64,000 nucleotides of DNA from Sphingobium lignivorans. Lineage in GTDB: Bacteria > Pseudomonadota > Alphaproteobacteria > Sphingomonadales > Sphingomonadaceae. This document shows positions 28,400 to 36,835 of the stretch, one piece after another; within the stretch, counting starts at the first letter, position 1; each line of letters starts with the position of its first letter. Below the pieces are notes generated by a model, which saw only the letters and a program-made list of their open reading frames with translations, was not told where the DNA came from and ran no database searches. A program made the position numbers and the translations under genes. Where the stretch lies: contig NZ_JACHKA010000001.1 in NCBI RefSeq assembly GCF_014203955.1, positions 2,635,001-2,699,000 of the forward strand, written 5' to 3'.

Positions 28400-29588
28400 C
28401 GAGCTTCTCGGTGAGGCGGCGGCCAATCTGGTTGAGCACGAGGCGCACCAGTGGCTTGGTGCGGCTGATGTCCGACGGCGGGATGACGAGATAGAGCGAG
28501 ACCGGCTGCGGCCCTTCGACGAGATCGGCGATCCGCCAGTCGCAGCGCGATGTGACCTCGGCGACGGTCGGATCGCGGTACAGCCCGAGGAACGAAATGG
28601 CGGTCGACAGCACGCCGCTGCGCTCGTTGTCGGACTTGTTGAGCACCTCGCGCGCGGCCGACGCGACGACGGGATGTACCCTCGGCGCATCCTTGGTGCC
28701 GAGATGATTGGTGGTCATCATCCGCCGGAGCGTGGCGGTGAACGGGCGCCGGGGATCTGACAGGAAGGTGGCGACCCGCGCGAGCGTTTTCTCTTCTTCG
28801 GCGTAAAGAACATGCAGGATCGCGCCGACCAGCAGCGAGTGGCTGGTCTTTTCCCAATGATTGCGACGCTCGAGTGCGCCTTCGGGATCGACCAGGATGT
28901 CGGCGATGTTCTGGACGTCGCGGACCTCGGATTCGCCGCGGCGGACCTCGAGCAGGGGATTATATTTGGCCGAGCGCGGGTCGGTGGGATTGAACAGCAG
29001 CACATGGCTGAAGCGCGACCGCCAGCCGGCGGTGAGCTGCCAGTTCTCGCCCTTGATGTCGTGGATGACTGCCGAGCCGGTCCAGCTCAGCAGGGTCGGA
29101 ACGACCAGCCCAACGCCCTTGCCCGAGCGGGTCGGCGCGAACGCCATGACGTGCTCTGGCCCGTCATGACGGAGATAGCGTCCCTCCAGGCGGCCGAGAA
29201 AGACACCGGCATCGCGGCGCAGGCCAGCACGCGCGATCTCACCGGACCTTGCCCAGCGCGCGGAGCCGTAGGTGGTGACGTTGCGCGACTGGCGAGCCCG
29301 CCAGAGCGAACCGGCGATCGCGGCGCCGCAGCCCAGGAAACCGCTGGCACCGGCAAGCGTGCCGGCCTTATCGAAGACGTGCGGCGCATAGGCTTCGTAG
29401 TGATACCACCAGAGGAAGATCGCCCAGGGCCGATAAATCGGAGTGCCGTCGATCACGAACCAGGCAGCGCCGAGCTGCCGCTGGTAGCCGAGCATCGCCG
29501 CGCACCATTGCGTCGATGCCCAGACGCCCGCGATAACGATCGCGAAGACAACAAGAATCTGGCCGATCAGCAGCTTGGTTGGGGTCAC
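28386..29588 (-). CDS. traG: TraG/VirD4 coupling protein, N-terminal part
   Basis: 400 residues from a GTG start. Two N-terminal membrane helices (LIGQILVVFAIVIAGVWA; a second near residues 78-95) precede the ATPase domain with Walker A AFAPTRSGKGVGLVVP near residue 151 and the NWQLTAGWRSRFSHVLLFNPTD segment. The family links the relaxosome to the secretion channel and is about 650 residues. Here the frame ends at LDGER-stop (TGA at 28386-28388), just before Walker B, which follows in the +1 frame. The two frames overlap by 14 bases. Confidence 0.88.
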   Translation of the reverse strand: MTPTKLLIGQILVVFAIVIAGVWASTQWCAAMLGYQRQLGAAWFVIDGTPIYRPWAIFLWWYHYEAYAPHVFDKAGTLAGASGFLGCGAAIAGSLWRARQSRNVTTYGSARWARSGEIARAGLRRDAGVFLGRLEGRYLRHDGPEHVMAFAPTRSGKGVGLVVPTLLSWTGSAVIHDIKGENWQLTAGWRSRFSHVLLFNPTDPRSAKYNPLLEVRRGESEVRDVQNIADILVDPEGALERRNHWEKTSHSLLVGAILHVLYAEEEKTLARVATFLSDPRRPFTATLRRMMTTNHLGTKDAPRVHPVVASAAREVLNKSDNERSGVLSTAISFLGLYRDPTVAEVTSRCDWRIADLVEGPQPVSLYLVIPPSDISRTKPLVRLVLNQIGRRLTEKLDGER

Positions 29589-29700
29589 GTTCCAGCTCCG
29601 GGAAGGACGGTTCGTCCTGACCGGGCAAGAATCCCATTCCTCAGCCTGCGAGCGTTACGGCCTCGCTGCCGACAGGGGCTGCCTTTCTGCCGACAGCCGT

Positions 29701-29721
29701 TCAATCATGCGCGGTGATTGA
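29701..29721. promoter_or_regulatory. Inverted repeat between traG and the next rightward gene
   Basis: TCAATCA (29701-29707) and TGATTGA (29715-29721) form a perfect 7 bp inverted repeat with a 7-base spacer, in the divergent region upstream of traG. A tandem CTGCCGACAG copy lies just to its left (about 29667-29696). It looks like an operator for the transfer operon, possibly for the CopG or an HTH protein of the ICE. Sequence-only inference. Confidence 0.4.
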
Positions 29722-29753
29722 CTCGATGTTCCATTTTTGTTCTCATGCTCGGC

Positions 29754-29996
29754 ATGACCCGAGTCGATGACGATATGCTCTCGCTGCACCTCGAGGTGGC
29801 CCTTTCCACCGCAGCCCCTTCGTTGCTCGATAGCCTGACCGATTCCGACCGGCGGCGGCGTCATGCCGCAGTCGGCGAGATCGTGCGGCAACTGGTGGAA
29901 CGGTTGCGCTGCTTCGACATCCGTGCCGAGCGCGATGAGACAGGGGTATCAAGGCAGCGGCTGCTCTTCCCTCCCGATATGGGGCCGCTAGGTTAG
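29754..29996 (+). CDS. Small hypothetical protein
   Basis: 80 residues if read from the ATG at 29754 (MTRVDDDMLSLHLEV); the frame is open twelve codons further upstream. The sequence is mostly helical and charged (RRRHAAVGEIVRQLVERLRCF). I do not recognise a family. It is divergent from traG and ends 72 bases before the antitoxin gene. Codon use looks like the neighbours, but there is no strong ribosome site, so it may not be a real gene. Confidence 0.45.
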   Translation: MTRVDDDMLSLHLEVALSTAAPSLLDSLTDSDRRRRHAAVGEIVRQLVERLRCFDIRAERDETGVSRQRLLFPPDMGPLG

Positions 29997-30017
29997 AGTC
30001 GGACATATCGGACATTC

Positions 30018-30046
30018 TGGACAAAGCGGATGTTCATCGCTATATC
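30018..30046 (+). promoter_or_regulatory. Candidate promoter of the toxin-antitoxin operon
   Basis: TGGACA (30018-30023) and TATATC (30041-30046) are spaced by 17 bases, which fits a sigma-70 promoter, with the antitoxin ATG about 23 bases further on. GGACA occurs three times at roughly even distance just upstream (about 30001-30023), a possible operator for the antitoxin's own helix-turn-helix domain. Confidence 0.45.
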
Positions 30047-30068
30047 CGGCCTGGAAGGAGCGATGAAC

Positions 30069-30770
30069 ATGGCGACTCAGTTGCACAGTGCCGATACCAG
30101 CGCCGGTGTCCGCCGGTTGGTGGCGAGCGAAGTGAATGAAGCGCTCACTCGCCAGCCTGGCCTTGCCAAGTCCGCGGCCGCCAACACGGCGCAGATCGTC
30201 GCCGCCGTCGCCGCCGTCGTGGTCGCGCTGCCCCCGGCGCAGCAGAAACGGCTGAAGAGCAAGAGCGCTGACGTCGCCGATATGATCGCCGCCCTGGCCC
30301 GGGAGGATGCGCCTGCCCGAATCGAGATTCCCGAGCCGACTGAGATTGAGCTCGGCAAGGGCAGCGGTATCGGCGAGTTGATCGACATTGAGGAGGGCCG
30401 GCGTCGGCTGGCCGCTTATGCGACCAGGGTTCCGCTCGAGGATTGGGCGGGGCCTGTCGCCGGATCGAGCGCGCTGAGCGATCAGGGCATTGCCCGCTCG
30501 ACGCTCCATGACTGGCAGAAGCGTGGACAGGTCGTGGCGTTGCTTGCAGGCGCGCGTAAGCACGCCTTTCCGCTAGAGCAGTTCGTCGACGGCCGCCCCG
30601 TCGAAGGCATCGCCGATGTGCTCAAGGCCGTCGGCAATCCGCGCCGTGCCTGGCTGTGGCTGGTCCAGCAAAGCCCGTTGCTCGCCAACAAGCGGCCGAT
30701 CGACCTGCTCAAGCAGGATCGCAGGGACGAGGTCGTGGAAGCGGCCTGGACGGTCTTCGAACATCCGTGA
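30069..30770 (+). CDS. Antitoxin of a RES-Xre toxin-antitoxin pair
   Basis: 233 residues from the ATG at 30069, which has GGAAGGAG eight bases upstream (ATGs at 30030 and 30063 are less well placed). The C-terminal part holds the MbcA/ParS/Xre antitoxin domain: FVDGRPVEGIADVLKAVGNPRRAWLWLVQQSPLLANKRPIDLLKQ. The N-terminal region is longer than in most such antitoxins and contains a SDQGIARSTLHDWQKRGQVVALLAG helix-turn-helix-like segment. It should bind and block the RES toxin and repress the operon. It stabilises the ICE, by inference. Confidence 0.85.
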   Translation: MATQLHSADTSAGVRRLVASEVNEALTRQPGLAKSAAANTAQIVAAVAAVVVALPPAQQKRLKSKSADVADMIAALAREDAPARIEIPEPTEIELGKGSGIGELIDIEEGRRRLAAYATRVPLEDWAGPVAGSSALSDQGIARSTLHDWQKRGQVVALLAGARKHAFPLEQFVDGRPVEGIADVLKAVGNPRRAWLWLVQQSPLLANKRPIDLLKQDRRDEVVEAAWTVFEHP

Positions 30771-31348
30771 CTTTCGACGCCGCAATCCTGCGGGAGCTGG
30801 CGGTCGGTATCGACGTGTCCGGCTATCTGCGGATCATCGAAGCGCGCCATCGCGCCACGCCGATGGGCGTGGGGCATGGGAAGACGCGCTTCTCCAGCGC
30901 GACCAACGCCTTCACCGTGCTCTATGCCGCGCAGGATCTGCCGACCGCCATTGCCGAGAAGGTCATCCGCGATCGCTTTCAGGGCAAACAAGCGCGTGTG
31001 CTGCTCGGAGCCGATCTTGATGAGTTGGTGGTCACGAACCTGATTGCGTTGAAACCGCTCAAGCTGCTGGATCTTCGCACCAGCGGAGCGAGCCGGCTTG
31101 GCGTGCCTACTGATGCCATTCGCGGCCGGGCACAAAAGGCCGGTCGCAGGTTCAGCCAGCAACTCTATGACGCGACCGACTTCGACGGCGTCGTCTATAT
31201 GTCCAGGATCACCAACGCCGAGTGCGTCGCGATCTACGATCGCGCTGCCGAGGTGAAGCTCGATCCGCGCTGTCCGGTCGAGGATTTGACGCGCCTTGCC
31301 GATCTCATACCCGCACTGACGTCACTGAACGTTCAGCTCCGGCATTGA
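30767..31348 (+). CDS. RES-domain toxin
   Basis: 193 residues from a GTG at 30767 that overlaps the antitoxin stop (GTGA). The RES fold is marked by the conserved Arg in RIIEARH, by FTVLYAAQDLPTAIAEKVIRDRF and by the C-terminal TDFDGVVYMSRITNAECVAIYDR. Characterised RES toxins (ParT, MbcT, Res of Pseudomonas) act on NAD+ or ADP-ribosylate a target enzyme and halt growth. The pair is typical of plasmids and ICEs. Confidence 0.85.
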   Translation: MTFDAAILRELAVGIDVSGYLRIIEARHRATPMGVGHGKTRFSSATNAFTVLYAAQDLPTAIAEKVIRDRFQGKQARVLLGADLDELVVTNLIALKPLKLLDLRTSGASRLGVPTDAIRGRAQKAGRRFSQQLYDATDFDGVVYMSRITNAECVAIYDRAAEVKLDPRCPVEDLTRLADLIPALTSLNVQLRH

Positions 31349-31385
31349 CGTAAGCGCAATCGCTATATGGCCGAAGGAGAGCAAA

Positions 31386-31658
31386 ATGGATTTCGACACC
31401 ATCGTCATAGCCCGACGTCTGCAGGACACCGGCGCAACGATCCGGGTTCAAACGACCGCGGCCGAAGGCGAGCGGCAATTTCGGTTCGATGCTTCCGATG
31501 CGATGGATTTCTTGACCCATCCTCGTGCTTGGACCGCGACTGGTCTAAGGACGCCTGCCGACGGCCGGCTCGGCGATGAAAGGTACGAAGGCGATCCCGA
31601 CGACTGGATGGAAATCGAGTTCGGCGAGCCGGATCCAGCCATTACTCCCTTTCGTTGA
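31386..31658 (+). CDS. Small conserved-looking hypothetical protein
   Basis: 90 residues, starting MDFDTIVIARRLQDTGATIRV, with a good AAGGAG site eight bases upstream. It is acidic and lacks membrane segments. I do not recognise a family. It follows the RES toxin by 37 bases on the same strand and could be co-transcribed with it. It faces the relaxase gene head-on. Confidence 0.6.
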   Translation: MDFDTIVIARRLQDTGATIRVQTTAAEGERQFRFDASDAMDFLTHPRAWTATGLRTPADGRLGDERYEGDPDDWMEIEFGEPDPAITPFR

Positions 31659-31669
31659 ACCTGTGCCGA

Positions 31670-33655
31670 TCAGGAAATGCTCGGCCCACTCCGTTGACGC
31701 CCTAGCGACCAACTGATCCCACCGTCGCGCATGATGCCGGACACCGACTTGCCAACATGCGGCCCCAGCACCGGGCGCCAAGGGACCAATGTGAAATCCC
31801 GCGAGCGCTCGATCAGCGCATGCCGGCCGCTCACCAGCTCGACCGTGCGTGCGAACCGGCCCTCGATCCGCTCATGCTGCCCTGCCTCGGCGAACGGCAG
31901 GCCCAGCTCGTCGGAAAGCTGCCCGGCCACGCGCAGCAACTCGCGCCGCTGAAGCGCGGTGAGCATATCTGGCCGCGGCGTCCATTGTCCGTCCATCTCC
32001 TCGGCAAGCCCCTGCGCCATCAGCCATTGCCGCCGCCGCGCCTGCGCCTGAACGGCATCTTGCCCGAACGCGGCGTCGCGCAGCGGCTCCGGCGTGGGCG
32101 CGACCAGCTCGCGGTCGAGCCAGGTCGCCGCATCGGCGTCGACCAGTTTCTCCAGGGGCAGGTGCGAGAGTGTTTCCACCGCAATCGGCCGATCCCTGGC
32201 GCGCGCCGCTTCATAGGCGGCGGCGCGGTCGAGATGATCGGGCGCGATGATCCAGGCGCCGTCGGGCTCCCGCTCAACCGCCTTCGTCAGTCGCCGCATC
32301 GCCTCAAGCCGGCGCACATGACTTTCGGCGAACGCTTCGGTGGCGCTCGGATCGTGGCGAAGGTGCGCATCAACCGTATAACGCCCGCCATTGGCGGCAG
32401 CGACTTCAGCCACGGTGCGATCGGCAGCGCGGATGCGCGTTTCGACCGGCGTAATGCGAACGATCGCGCCGGTCTCATGAGCCTCGACATTTTCGCCCTT
32501 GCCGATCGCAACATAGTGCGAGCGTCCGTCGGCCGCCTCGACGATCAGGTAATGGCGATCGGCATGTTCATCGGACAGGCCGCGCTCGGCGATACGACCG
32601 ACCAGCGGACGGGCACCCGGCGCGGTGGGATCGTAGATTGCCTGGTCGGCGATCGCCAGCGCCTGGCCGCGCGCGGCATAAGCACGCTGCATCGTGCGGA
32701 TGATGTCGCCGCGCTCGCCCATGCGCCGGAGCGTGCCTGCGAGATCCGGCGCAAGCCGCCAATGGGCCGCGCCGAACTGCGTTGCCAGGCCCAGGCGCTC
32801 CAGCTTCTTCAGCCGGCCCATGCGGATGGCCTGATCGAAGGCGCCACGCGCGTCCGAGCTGACGAGGATATTGGCGTCGGCCTCGCGGATCAGCGCGCGG
32901 TCGATGCTGGTCAGTCGTTCCTGTCCGACCTCGGCGCGCAGTCGCAGCTCGATCGCGTCGTCAGTGCGCGGTCCCAAGTCGAGATCGACCAGCTCGCAGG
33001 CGCGCTCGCGCAGGCCGTGGCTGATATAGTCGCGGGCGATGACGAGATCGCGGCCGCGCTCGTCGATCCCGCGGACGATGATATGGGTGTGCGGGTGGCC
33101 GGTATTGTAATGATCGACCGCCACCCAATCGAGCTTCGTTCCGAGATCCTCCTCCATCCGGGTCATGAGACGCCGGGTGAGCGGCTTCAGATCCTCATAG
33201 TCCGCGCCGTCCTCGGGGCTGACGATGATGCGGAACTGGTGACGGTCGTCCCTGGCCTGGTCGAGCCAGGCGTTGCGATCGACCTTGTCGGTTTCGGCGC
33301 CATAGAGCTGGCCGCGATCGCCATCGCGGGTGGTGCCATCACGCTCGACATAGCGAAGATGCGCCTTGGCGACAGCGAAACCCTTGCCGCCCAGGGTGAC
33401 CGGCCTGATCTTGACGATGACGCGGCGCTGGCGAAACGCGGCGAAGCGGTCGCGGCTGGCGAGCACGCGGCCGACCCCGGCGCCGCGCCCGATCCGGCTG
33501 CCGGTGAAGCCCGGCTTGCGCGACAGTCCCGGCGCGCCGCCGCGCGCGAGGTTGGCGGCGGCGATGACGCGGTGGAGAAACTTGCGCGGCGATCGCGACT
33601 TGCTACCGCTGCGGATGCGGCCCAGCCGAGGCTCGAACTCGTCTTCGGTGCTCAT
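31670..33655 (-). CDS. Relaxase, VirD2-like with DUF3363
   Basis: About 661 residues from the ATG at 33655 (MSTEDEFEPRLGRIRS); the frame extends 18 codons further but without a ribosome site. The relaxase three-His motif is seen in DHYNTGHPHTHIIVRG near residue 185, and the likely nucleophilic Tyr lies earlier in HLRYVERDG near residue 99. The DUF3363 region follows (RHYLIVEAADGRSHYVAIG and beyond). It should nick oriT and pilot the strand into the recipient. A candidate nic site is 209 bases upstream of the start. Confidence 0.9.
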   Translation of the reverse strand: MSTEDEFEPRLGRIRSGSKSRSPRKFLHRVIAAANLARGGAPGLSRKPGFTGSRIGRGAGVGRVLASRDRFAAFRQRRVIVKIRPVTLGGKGFAVAKAHLRYVERDGTTRDGDRGQLYGAETDKVDRNAWLDQARDDRHQFRIIVSPEDGADYEDLKPLTRRLMTRMEEDLGTKLDWVAVDHYNTGHPHTHIIVRGIDERGRDLVIARDYISHGLRERACELVDLDLGPRTDDAIELRLRAEVGQERLTSIDRALIREADANILVSSDARGAFDQAIRMGRLKKLERLGLATQFGAAHWRLAPDLAGTLRRMGERGDIIRTMQRAYAARGQALAIADQAIYDPTAPGARPLVGRIAERGLSDEHADRHYLIVEAADGRSHYVAIGKGENVEAHETGAIVRITPVETRIRAADRTVAEVAAANGGRYTVDAHLRHDPSATEAFAESHVRRLEAMRRLTKAVEREPDGAWIIAPDHLDRAAAYEAARARDRPIAVETLSHLPLEKLVDADAATWLDRELVAPTPEPLRDAAFGQDAVQAQARRRQWLMAQGLAEEMDGQWTPRPDMLTALQRRELLRVAGQLSDELGLPFAEAGQHERIEGRFARTVELVSGRHALIERSRDFTLVPWRPVLGPHVGKSVSGIMRDGGISWSLGRQRSGPSIS

Positions 33656-33814
33656 GGACAGGGTGATCCGGCCAGCGAAAAGCCGACCATGCGCGCTGGC
33701 GAAATCCATGAAAACCGGTGCCGCTGAACATGGCGGAAATCCGCCATTTCTGGCCCGACCGGCACTGCCTCCGCAGCGGCGGCACTGTGCTCCGCCCTAG
33801 AAAAACGATGTGCA

Positions 33815-33875
33815 GACAATAACTTATGGTATGTCGGCGGAGCCGGTAGTGCCATAGCTTCTCTATCTTGCCTTA
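33815..33875 (+). other. Candidate origin of transfer (oriT) with nic-like site
   Basis: CTATCTTGCC (33863-33872) matches the MOB-P nic pattern; RP4 has CTATCCTGCC and R64 has CATCTTG. The cut would fall after G33870. Just 5' of it is an imperfect inverted repeat, TTATGGTA...CGGC (from 33822) against GCCGGTAGTGCCATAGC (to about 33858), as RP4 has beside its nic site. The nicked strand and direction would transfer the tra genes last, as in IncP plasmids. Not tested by folding or alignment. Confidence 0.55.
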
Positions 33876-33986
33876 CCCCTTCTGCTCCTGCCCCCCGCCC
33901 CTGCTGCCACTTCGTGCTCGATCCCGTTCTCTGTGCAACGATCAAAATGGGGGAGCGACGCCCTTGCAGACATCGCTCCGGACCGG

Positions 33987-34145
33987 TCATTCCAGCGCTG
34001 CGTTTCCTGTTCCGAACGCGGCCTCGAGCCGCGCTTTCTCCGTCAGCGCCATCGCCAGTTCGGCCCTGATCTGAGCCTCCTCGACAGGGTTCGATATGGC
34101 TCCTAGCTCGGCGCGCAGCTCCTCGATCTGAGCTTCGATTGTCAT
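33987..34145 (-). CDS. Small coiled-coil hypothetical protein
   Basis: 52 residues starting MTIEAQIEELRAELGA from the ATG at 34145, preceded by GAGGAA. The sequence is one acidic helix with heptad-like Leu/Ala spacing. Proteins beginning MTIE.QIEELRAEL and of this size occur widely next to relaxase genes on sphingomonad plasmids and ICEs, from memory; the role is unknown. It lies in the leading region beside the candidate oriT. Confidence 0.6.
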   Translation of the reverse strand: MTIEAQIEELRAELGAISNPVEEAQIRAELAMALTEKARLEAAFGTGNAALE

Positions 34146-34409
34146 GTCCGGTTCCTCGCTTTGCTGTGAAAGACGAGGCTGGCCGCTGGGTGGATCGGGT
34201 CGGGTCAGGAGATCGTGGCGCTGGGCGCCACGACCGCGCGAGCGGCGATGGGGGTCACGATTTTCCTGGCGCCGCGCGACGCTGACGAAGGAGAGCCGAC
34301 GCTGGTTCGCCAGGAAAATGGTGGGGCCCCGTCGTCTCTTGAGGCGGCCCGATCCAGCCTGCACACTGGGACGAACTGAGCAGACATCCCCTTTCCGGGT
34401 TGCGCCGCC

Positions 34410-35036
34410 CTATGGTCGCGCGCGGTCGGAAGCCGTGTTTAGATCGACAAAAATGCCATTGCCATTCGGCTGTCGGGGGGGCTGTCCAATAGCCCTGCCC
34501 GCAGAGAAAAACAGCCTGTCGCCGGAAAGAATGCCGGACGGCATGGCAGGCGAAAATGGCATCCGGGCAAGCACCGCGAGGTAGGCCCGGGTCTCGCCCG
34601 GAAGCGGACGGCCCGTCCGAAGGTGCTCCGCATAGCGTGTTGGGCCGGCATTGTAGGCCCCAAACAGCCCCGGGTAGCCGAACCGATCATGCATCAGCCG
34701 CAGATAGGCCGCGCCCGCCAGGATGTTGTCGCGCGGATCATGAGGATCGGGCCCAAGCCCGAGCCGGCCGCGCATTTCCGCATAGGTGCCCGGCATGAGC
34801 TGCATCAGGCCTATCGCTCCGGCACGGCTGGTGATCGGTTGGCCATCGAGGGTCGTCCTTCCGCGGCTTTCGGCGCGCATGACGGCAATGATCCAGGCTT
34901 CCGGTAGGCCGAGGCGCTGTGAGGCTTCGGCGATGATCGGCTGCCATCTTGCGACCGGATCTTCAGCGACACGAGCGCTTGCCGGGGCCGCGACCAGCAG
35001 TGCCAGCGCGACCGCGATCGTATTCAGCGCCGCCAC
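34410..35036 (-). CDS. Conjugation-associated lytic transglycosylase
   Basis: 208 residues with a signal peptide (VALALLVAAPASA). The SLT fold has the catalytic Glu56 in MRAESRGR, then AGAIGLMQLMPGTYAEM, NILAGAAYLRLMHDRFG and the YNAGPTRYAEH motif. It cuts peptidoglycan so that the mating channel can cross the wall (VirB1-like role). It overlaps the traF stop by 13 bases and is likely co-translated. Confidence 0.9.
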   Translation of the reverse strand: MAALNTIAVALALLVAAPASARVAEDPVARWQPIIAEASQRLGLPEAWIIAVMRAESRGRTTLDGQPITSRAGAIGLMQLMPGTYAEMRGRLGLGPDPHDPRDNILAGAAYLRLMHDRFGYPGLFGAYNAGPTRYAEHLRTGRPLPGETRAYLAVLARMPFSPAMPSGILSGDRLFFSAGRAIGQPPRQPNGNGIFVDLNTASDRARP

Positions 35037-35584
35037 AAAAGATGCGCCTTGCCGATGATGCCATCCGCTTGGGTCGGCCCGAAATAGCGCCCGTCAAATG
35101 ACGCCGGGTTGTCCATCAGGAGGAGCAATGCGCCATCGCTCAAGGTGACGCAGCCGGTCCACCAGGGCATCGGACGGCCACGCGCATCTGTGGTCAGACG
35201 CCGCGCAATTGTCCGATCGTTGACGCTCAACGCCGACCCGGATGCGCAGACCCTGTCGCCCGGCGCGGCGGCGACGCGCTTCACCAGCGGTACATTGAAG
35301 GGGATGTAGCGGCGCTCCGCACCAAGCCGGCGCGCGGTCTCGGGTGGCCAGGCGATCACCATATCGCCGGTCCGAATTCGCTCGGGCGCGGTCACGGCAT
35401 AGAGGCCGACCGGCGCGCTTGCCGATGTATTCCAGACCAGTAGCGGGCGCGGCGGCAGCGCGATCGTTGCGGCGAGACACGCGACCCCGATCCCGAGGAT
35501 CGCTGCGCGATGGCGGAGCGTGCGGCGGCGCTGCCTGGCGTCCCGCAGCGCATCGCCCCAGCGGGAAAGCCCGCGCCCGCTCAT
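35024..35584 (-). CDS. traF: TraF-like S26 signal-type peptidase
   Basis: 186 residues. One membrane helix (about 27-45) is followed by WNTSASAPVGLY with the probable nucleophile Ser56, and VPLVKRVAAAPGD with the general base Lys102. DGRYFGPTQADGIIGKA closes the domain. In RP4 TraF trims and cyclises the TrbC pilin, and trbC is present here. It overlaps the HTH gene by four bases upstream and the transglycosylase downstream. Confidence 0.9.
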   Translation of the reverse strand: MSGRGLSRWGDALRDARQRRRTLRHRAAILGIGVACLAATIALPPRPLLVWNTSASAPVGLYAVTAPERIRTGDMVIAWPPETARRLGAERRYIPFNVPLVKRVAAAPGDRVCASGSALSVNDRTIARRLTTDARGRPMPWWTGCVTLSDGALLLLMDNPASFDGRYFGPTQADGIIGKAHLLWRR

Positions 35585-35805
35585 CGCCGGCCTCCGTTGC
35601 GCGAGGCCTCGGACCAGGCGATGAGATCGTCGATATGGTAGAGGACATAGCGCGCGTGGCGGCGGAAGGCGGGACCTTCTCCGCGCCGGCGCATGCGCTC
35701 CAGTGTGCGCATCGACAGGCCGAGAAAGTGTCCGGCCTGGGCGGTGTTGAGAAACGGATTGCTGGTGCGCGCACGCTCGGCGCGCGTCATATCATCATCG
35801 TCCAT
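35581..35805 (-). CDS. AlpA/excisionase-type helix-turn-helix protein
   Basis: 74 residues from the ATG at 35805 (GGAG six bases upstream). FLNTAQAGHFLGLSMRTLERMRRRGEGPAFRRHARYVLYHIDDLIAW is the HTH_17 winged-helix pattern. It is the first gene of the HTH-traF-transglycosylase unit and may regulate it or act as a second directionality factor. The upstream reading frame is not coding. Confidence 0.8.
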   Translation of the reverse strand: MDDDDMTRAERARTSNPFLNTAQAGHFLGLSMRTLERMRRRGEGPAFRRHARYVLYHIDDLIAWSEASRNGGRR

Positions 35806-35932
35806 GTCGGGCTCCGTTCCGGGCGGCGCCGTGCTGGTCTGGGGGCGGCCCGGTACGGCGTACTTCGCCTGCCGACGGCGATGGTGGGAGTGTCGAACCC
35901 GCCAGAGGCGAATTCGACACTCCTTTGGCCGG

Positions 35933-36232
35933 TCAGCGCGACCAGATGAGCTTGTGCTCGCCTTCGTCGCTCTGGGTGAGCGTCGCATAGATCGGGGCCG
36001 GGAAGGACGGATCGTCGAGCTTGAGGCTCAGATATTCGAGGCCGGTTTCGCGCGCCGCCTTGGTCCAGCCCGCGCCGAATTCGACGCCGTTGGCGTTGAC
36101 GCGGTGGTCGGGCGCCTTGTCATGCTCGCGCTCGCAGGGCCGGATCGTGGCCTTGACGCGCAGGGTCAGGGTGCGGATTTCGCCGGCGTAGATGCCGTTC
36201 TCGCCGCGGATGAAGCTGCCAATCTGTGCCAT
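35933..36232 (-). CDS. DUF736 family protein
   Basis: 99 residues starting MAQIGSFIRGENGIYAGEI, preceded by AAGGAA. The DUF736 pattern continues with WTKAARETGLEYLSLKLDDPSFPAPIYATL. The family is found almost only on conjugative elements next to ardC-like and parB-like genes; the function is unknown. Its 5' side is a 385-base region without a convincing gene but with a GC-rich leader similar to those in front of the ardC genes. Confidence 0.85.
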   Translation of the reverse strand: MAQIGSFIRGENGIYAGEIRTLTLRVKATIRPCEREHDKAPDHRVNANGVEFGAGWTKAARETGLEYLSLKLDDPSFPAPIYATLTQSDEGEHKLIWSR

Positions 36233-36430
36233 GTCGTCATTCCTTTTCAGTCTCGACGCCGCCCGATTGCGGCCTCGATGCGGTTGTCGGGCCGCAGGCC
36301 GGACGGCGCGCACCCGCAGGGCCGAAGCGGAAGCGGAGGACGGCGGGAGGCGGGCTTCTTGCCGCGCGAGGAAGGCGTGGCACACGCCGGGGAAGAAGCC
36401 CGTCGGTTCGCCGTTGCGCGATGAAGGACG
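36233..36430 (-). promoter_or_regulatory. GC-rich structured leader of the DUF736 gene
   Basis: The non-coding stretch upstream of the DUF736 start contains, on the plus strand, GCACCCGCAGGGCCGAAGCG and GGAGGACGG around 36309-36342. This core recurs before the second ardC (45363-45530) and in variant form at 39860-39910 and 51892-51940. It could be a long 5' leader RNA or a protein-binding region. The rest, up to 36617, holds nothing I can name. Confidence 0.4.
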
Positions 36431-36617
36431 GACAGCGGCAAACCGCTCAATCGAACAGGCCGCCGGCAGCGCAGACGGAAAAGTCGGGCGACAATGAAAC
36501 GGGAATGCGTCAGCCCCGATGGGACGGCCTACGCCCGAAACCAGCGCCTGTGGTCCCCCTGCCGCCCGTTGCCCGCCCGCCGCGACGCTCCTACAAGAGG
36601 CGGACGGAGGGGGAACG

Positions 36618-36833
36618 ATGACGGTACTGGATCAGGTGCGGGGATTGGTCGAGCGGCTGGCGCCGACACCGATCTGCGACGACTGCATCACCGGCAAGCT
36701 CGGCCTTTCGGTGCGCCAGCATGCCAATCACAAGACACGCGAGCTGGCTGGCAGTGCGGGGTTCGAGCGCCGCAAGGATGTCTGCTCAATCGGCGGCGAG
36801 ACACGGATCGTGATCCGCCGCGCGCGGAAATAG
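36618..36833 (+). CDS. Small cysteine-containing hypothetical protein
   Basis: 71 residues starting MTVLDQVRGLVERLAPTPICDDC with a purine-rich GGAGGGGG site before the ATG. CDDCITGKLGLSVRQHANHKTREL looks like a small zinc-ribbon plus winged-helix protein. From memory, relatives end in a second CxxC pair; here that position reads CSIGG, so one metal ligand may be lost. The function is unknown. Confidence 0.55.
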   Translation: MTVLDQVRGLVERLAPTPICDDCITGKLGLSVRQHANHKTRELAGSAGFERRKDVCSIGGETRIVIRRARK

Positions 36834-36835
36834 CA

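Noticed and set aside
31757..33727. 656-codon open frame antisense to the relaxase
   Set aside because: No recognisable domain; the opposite strand encodes a complete relaxase.
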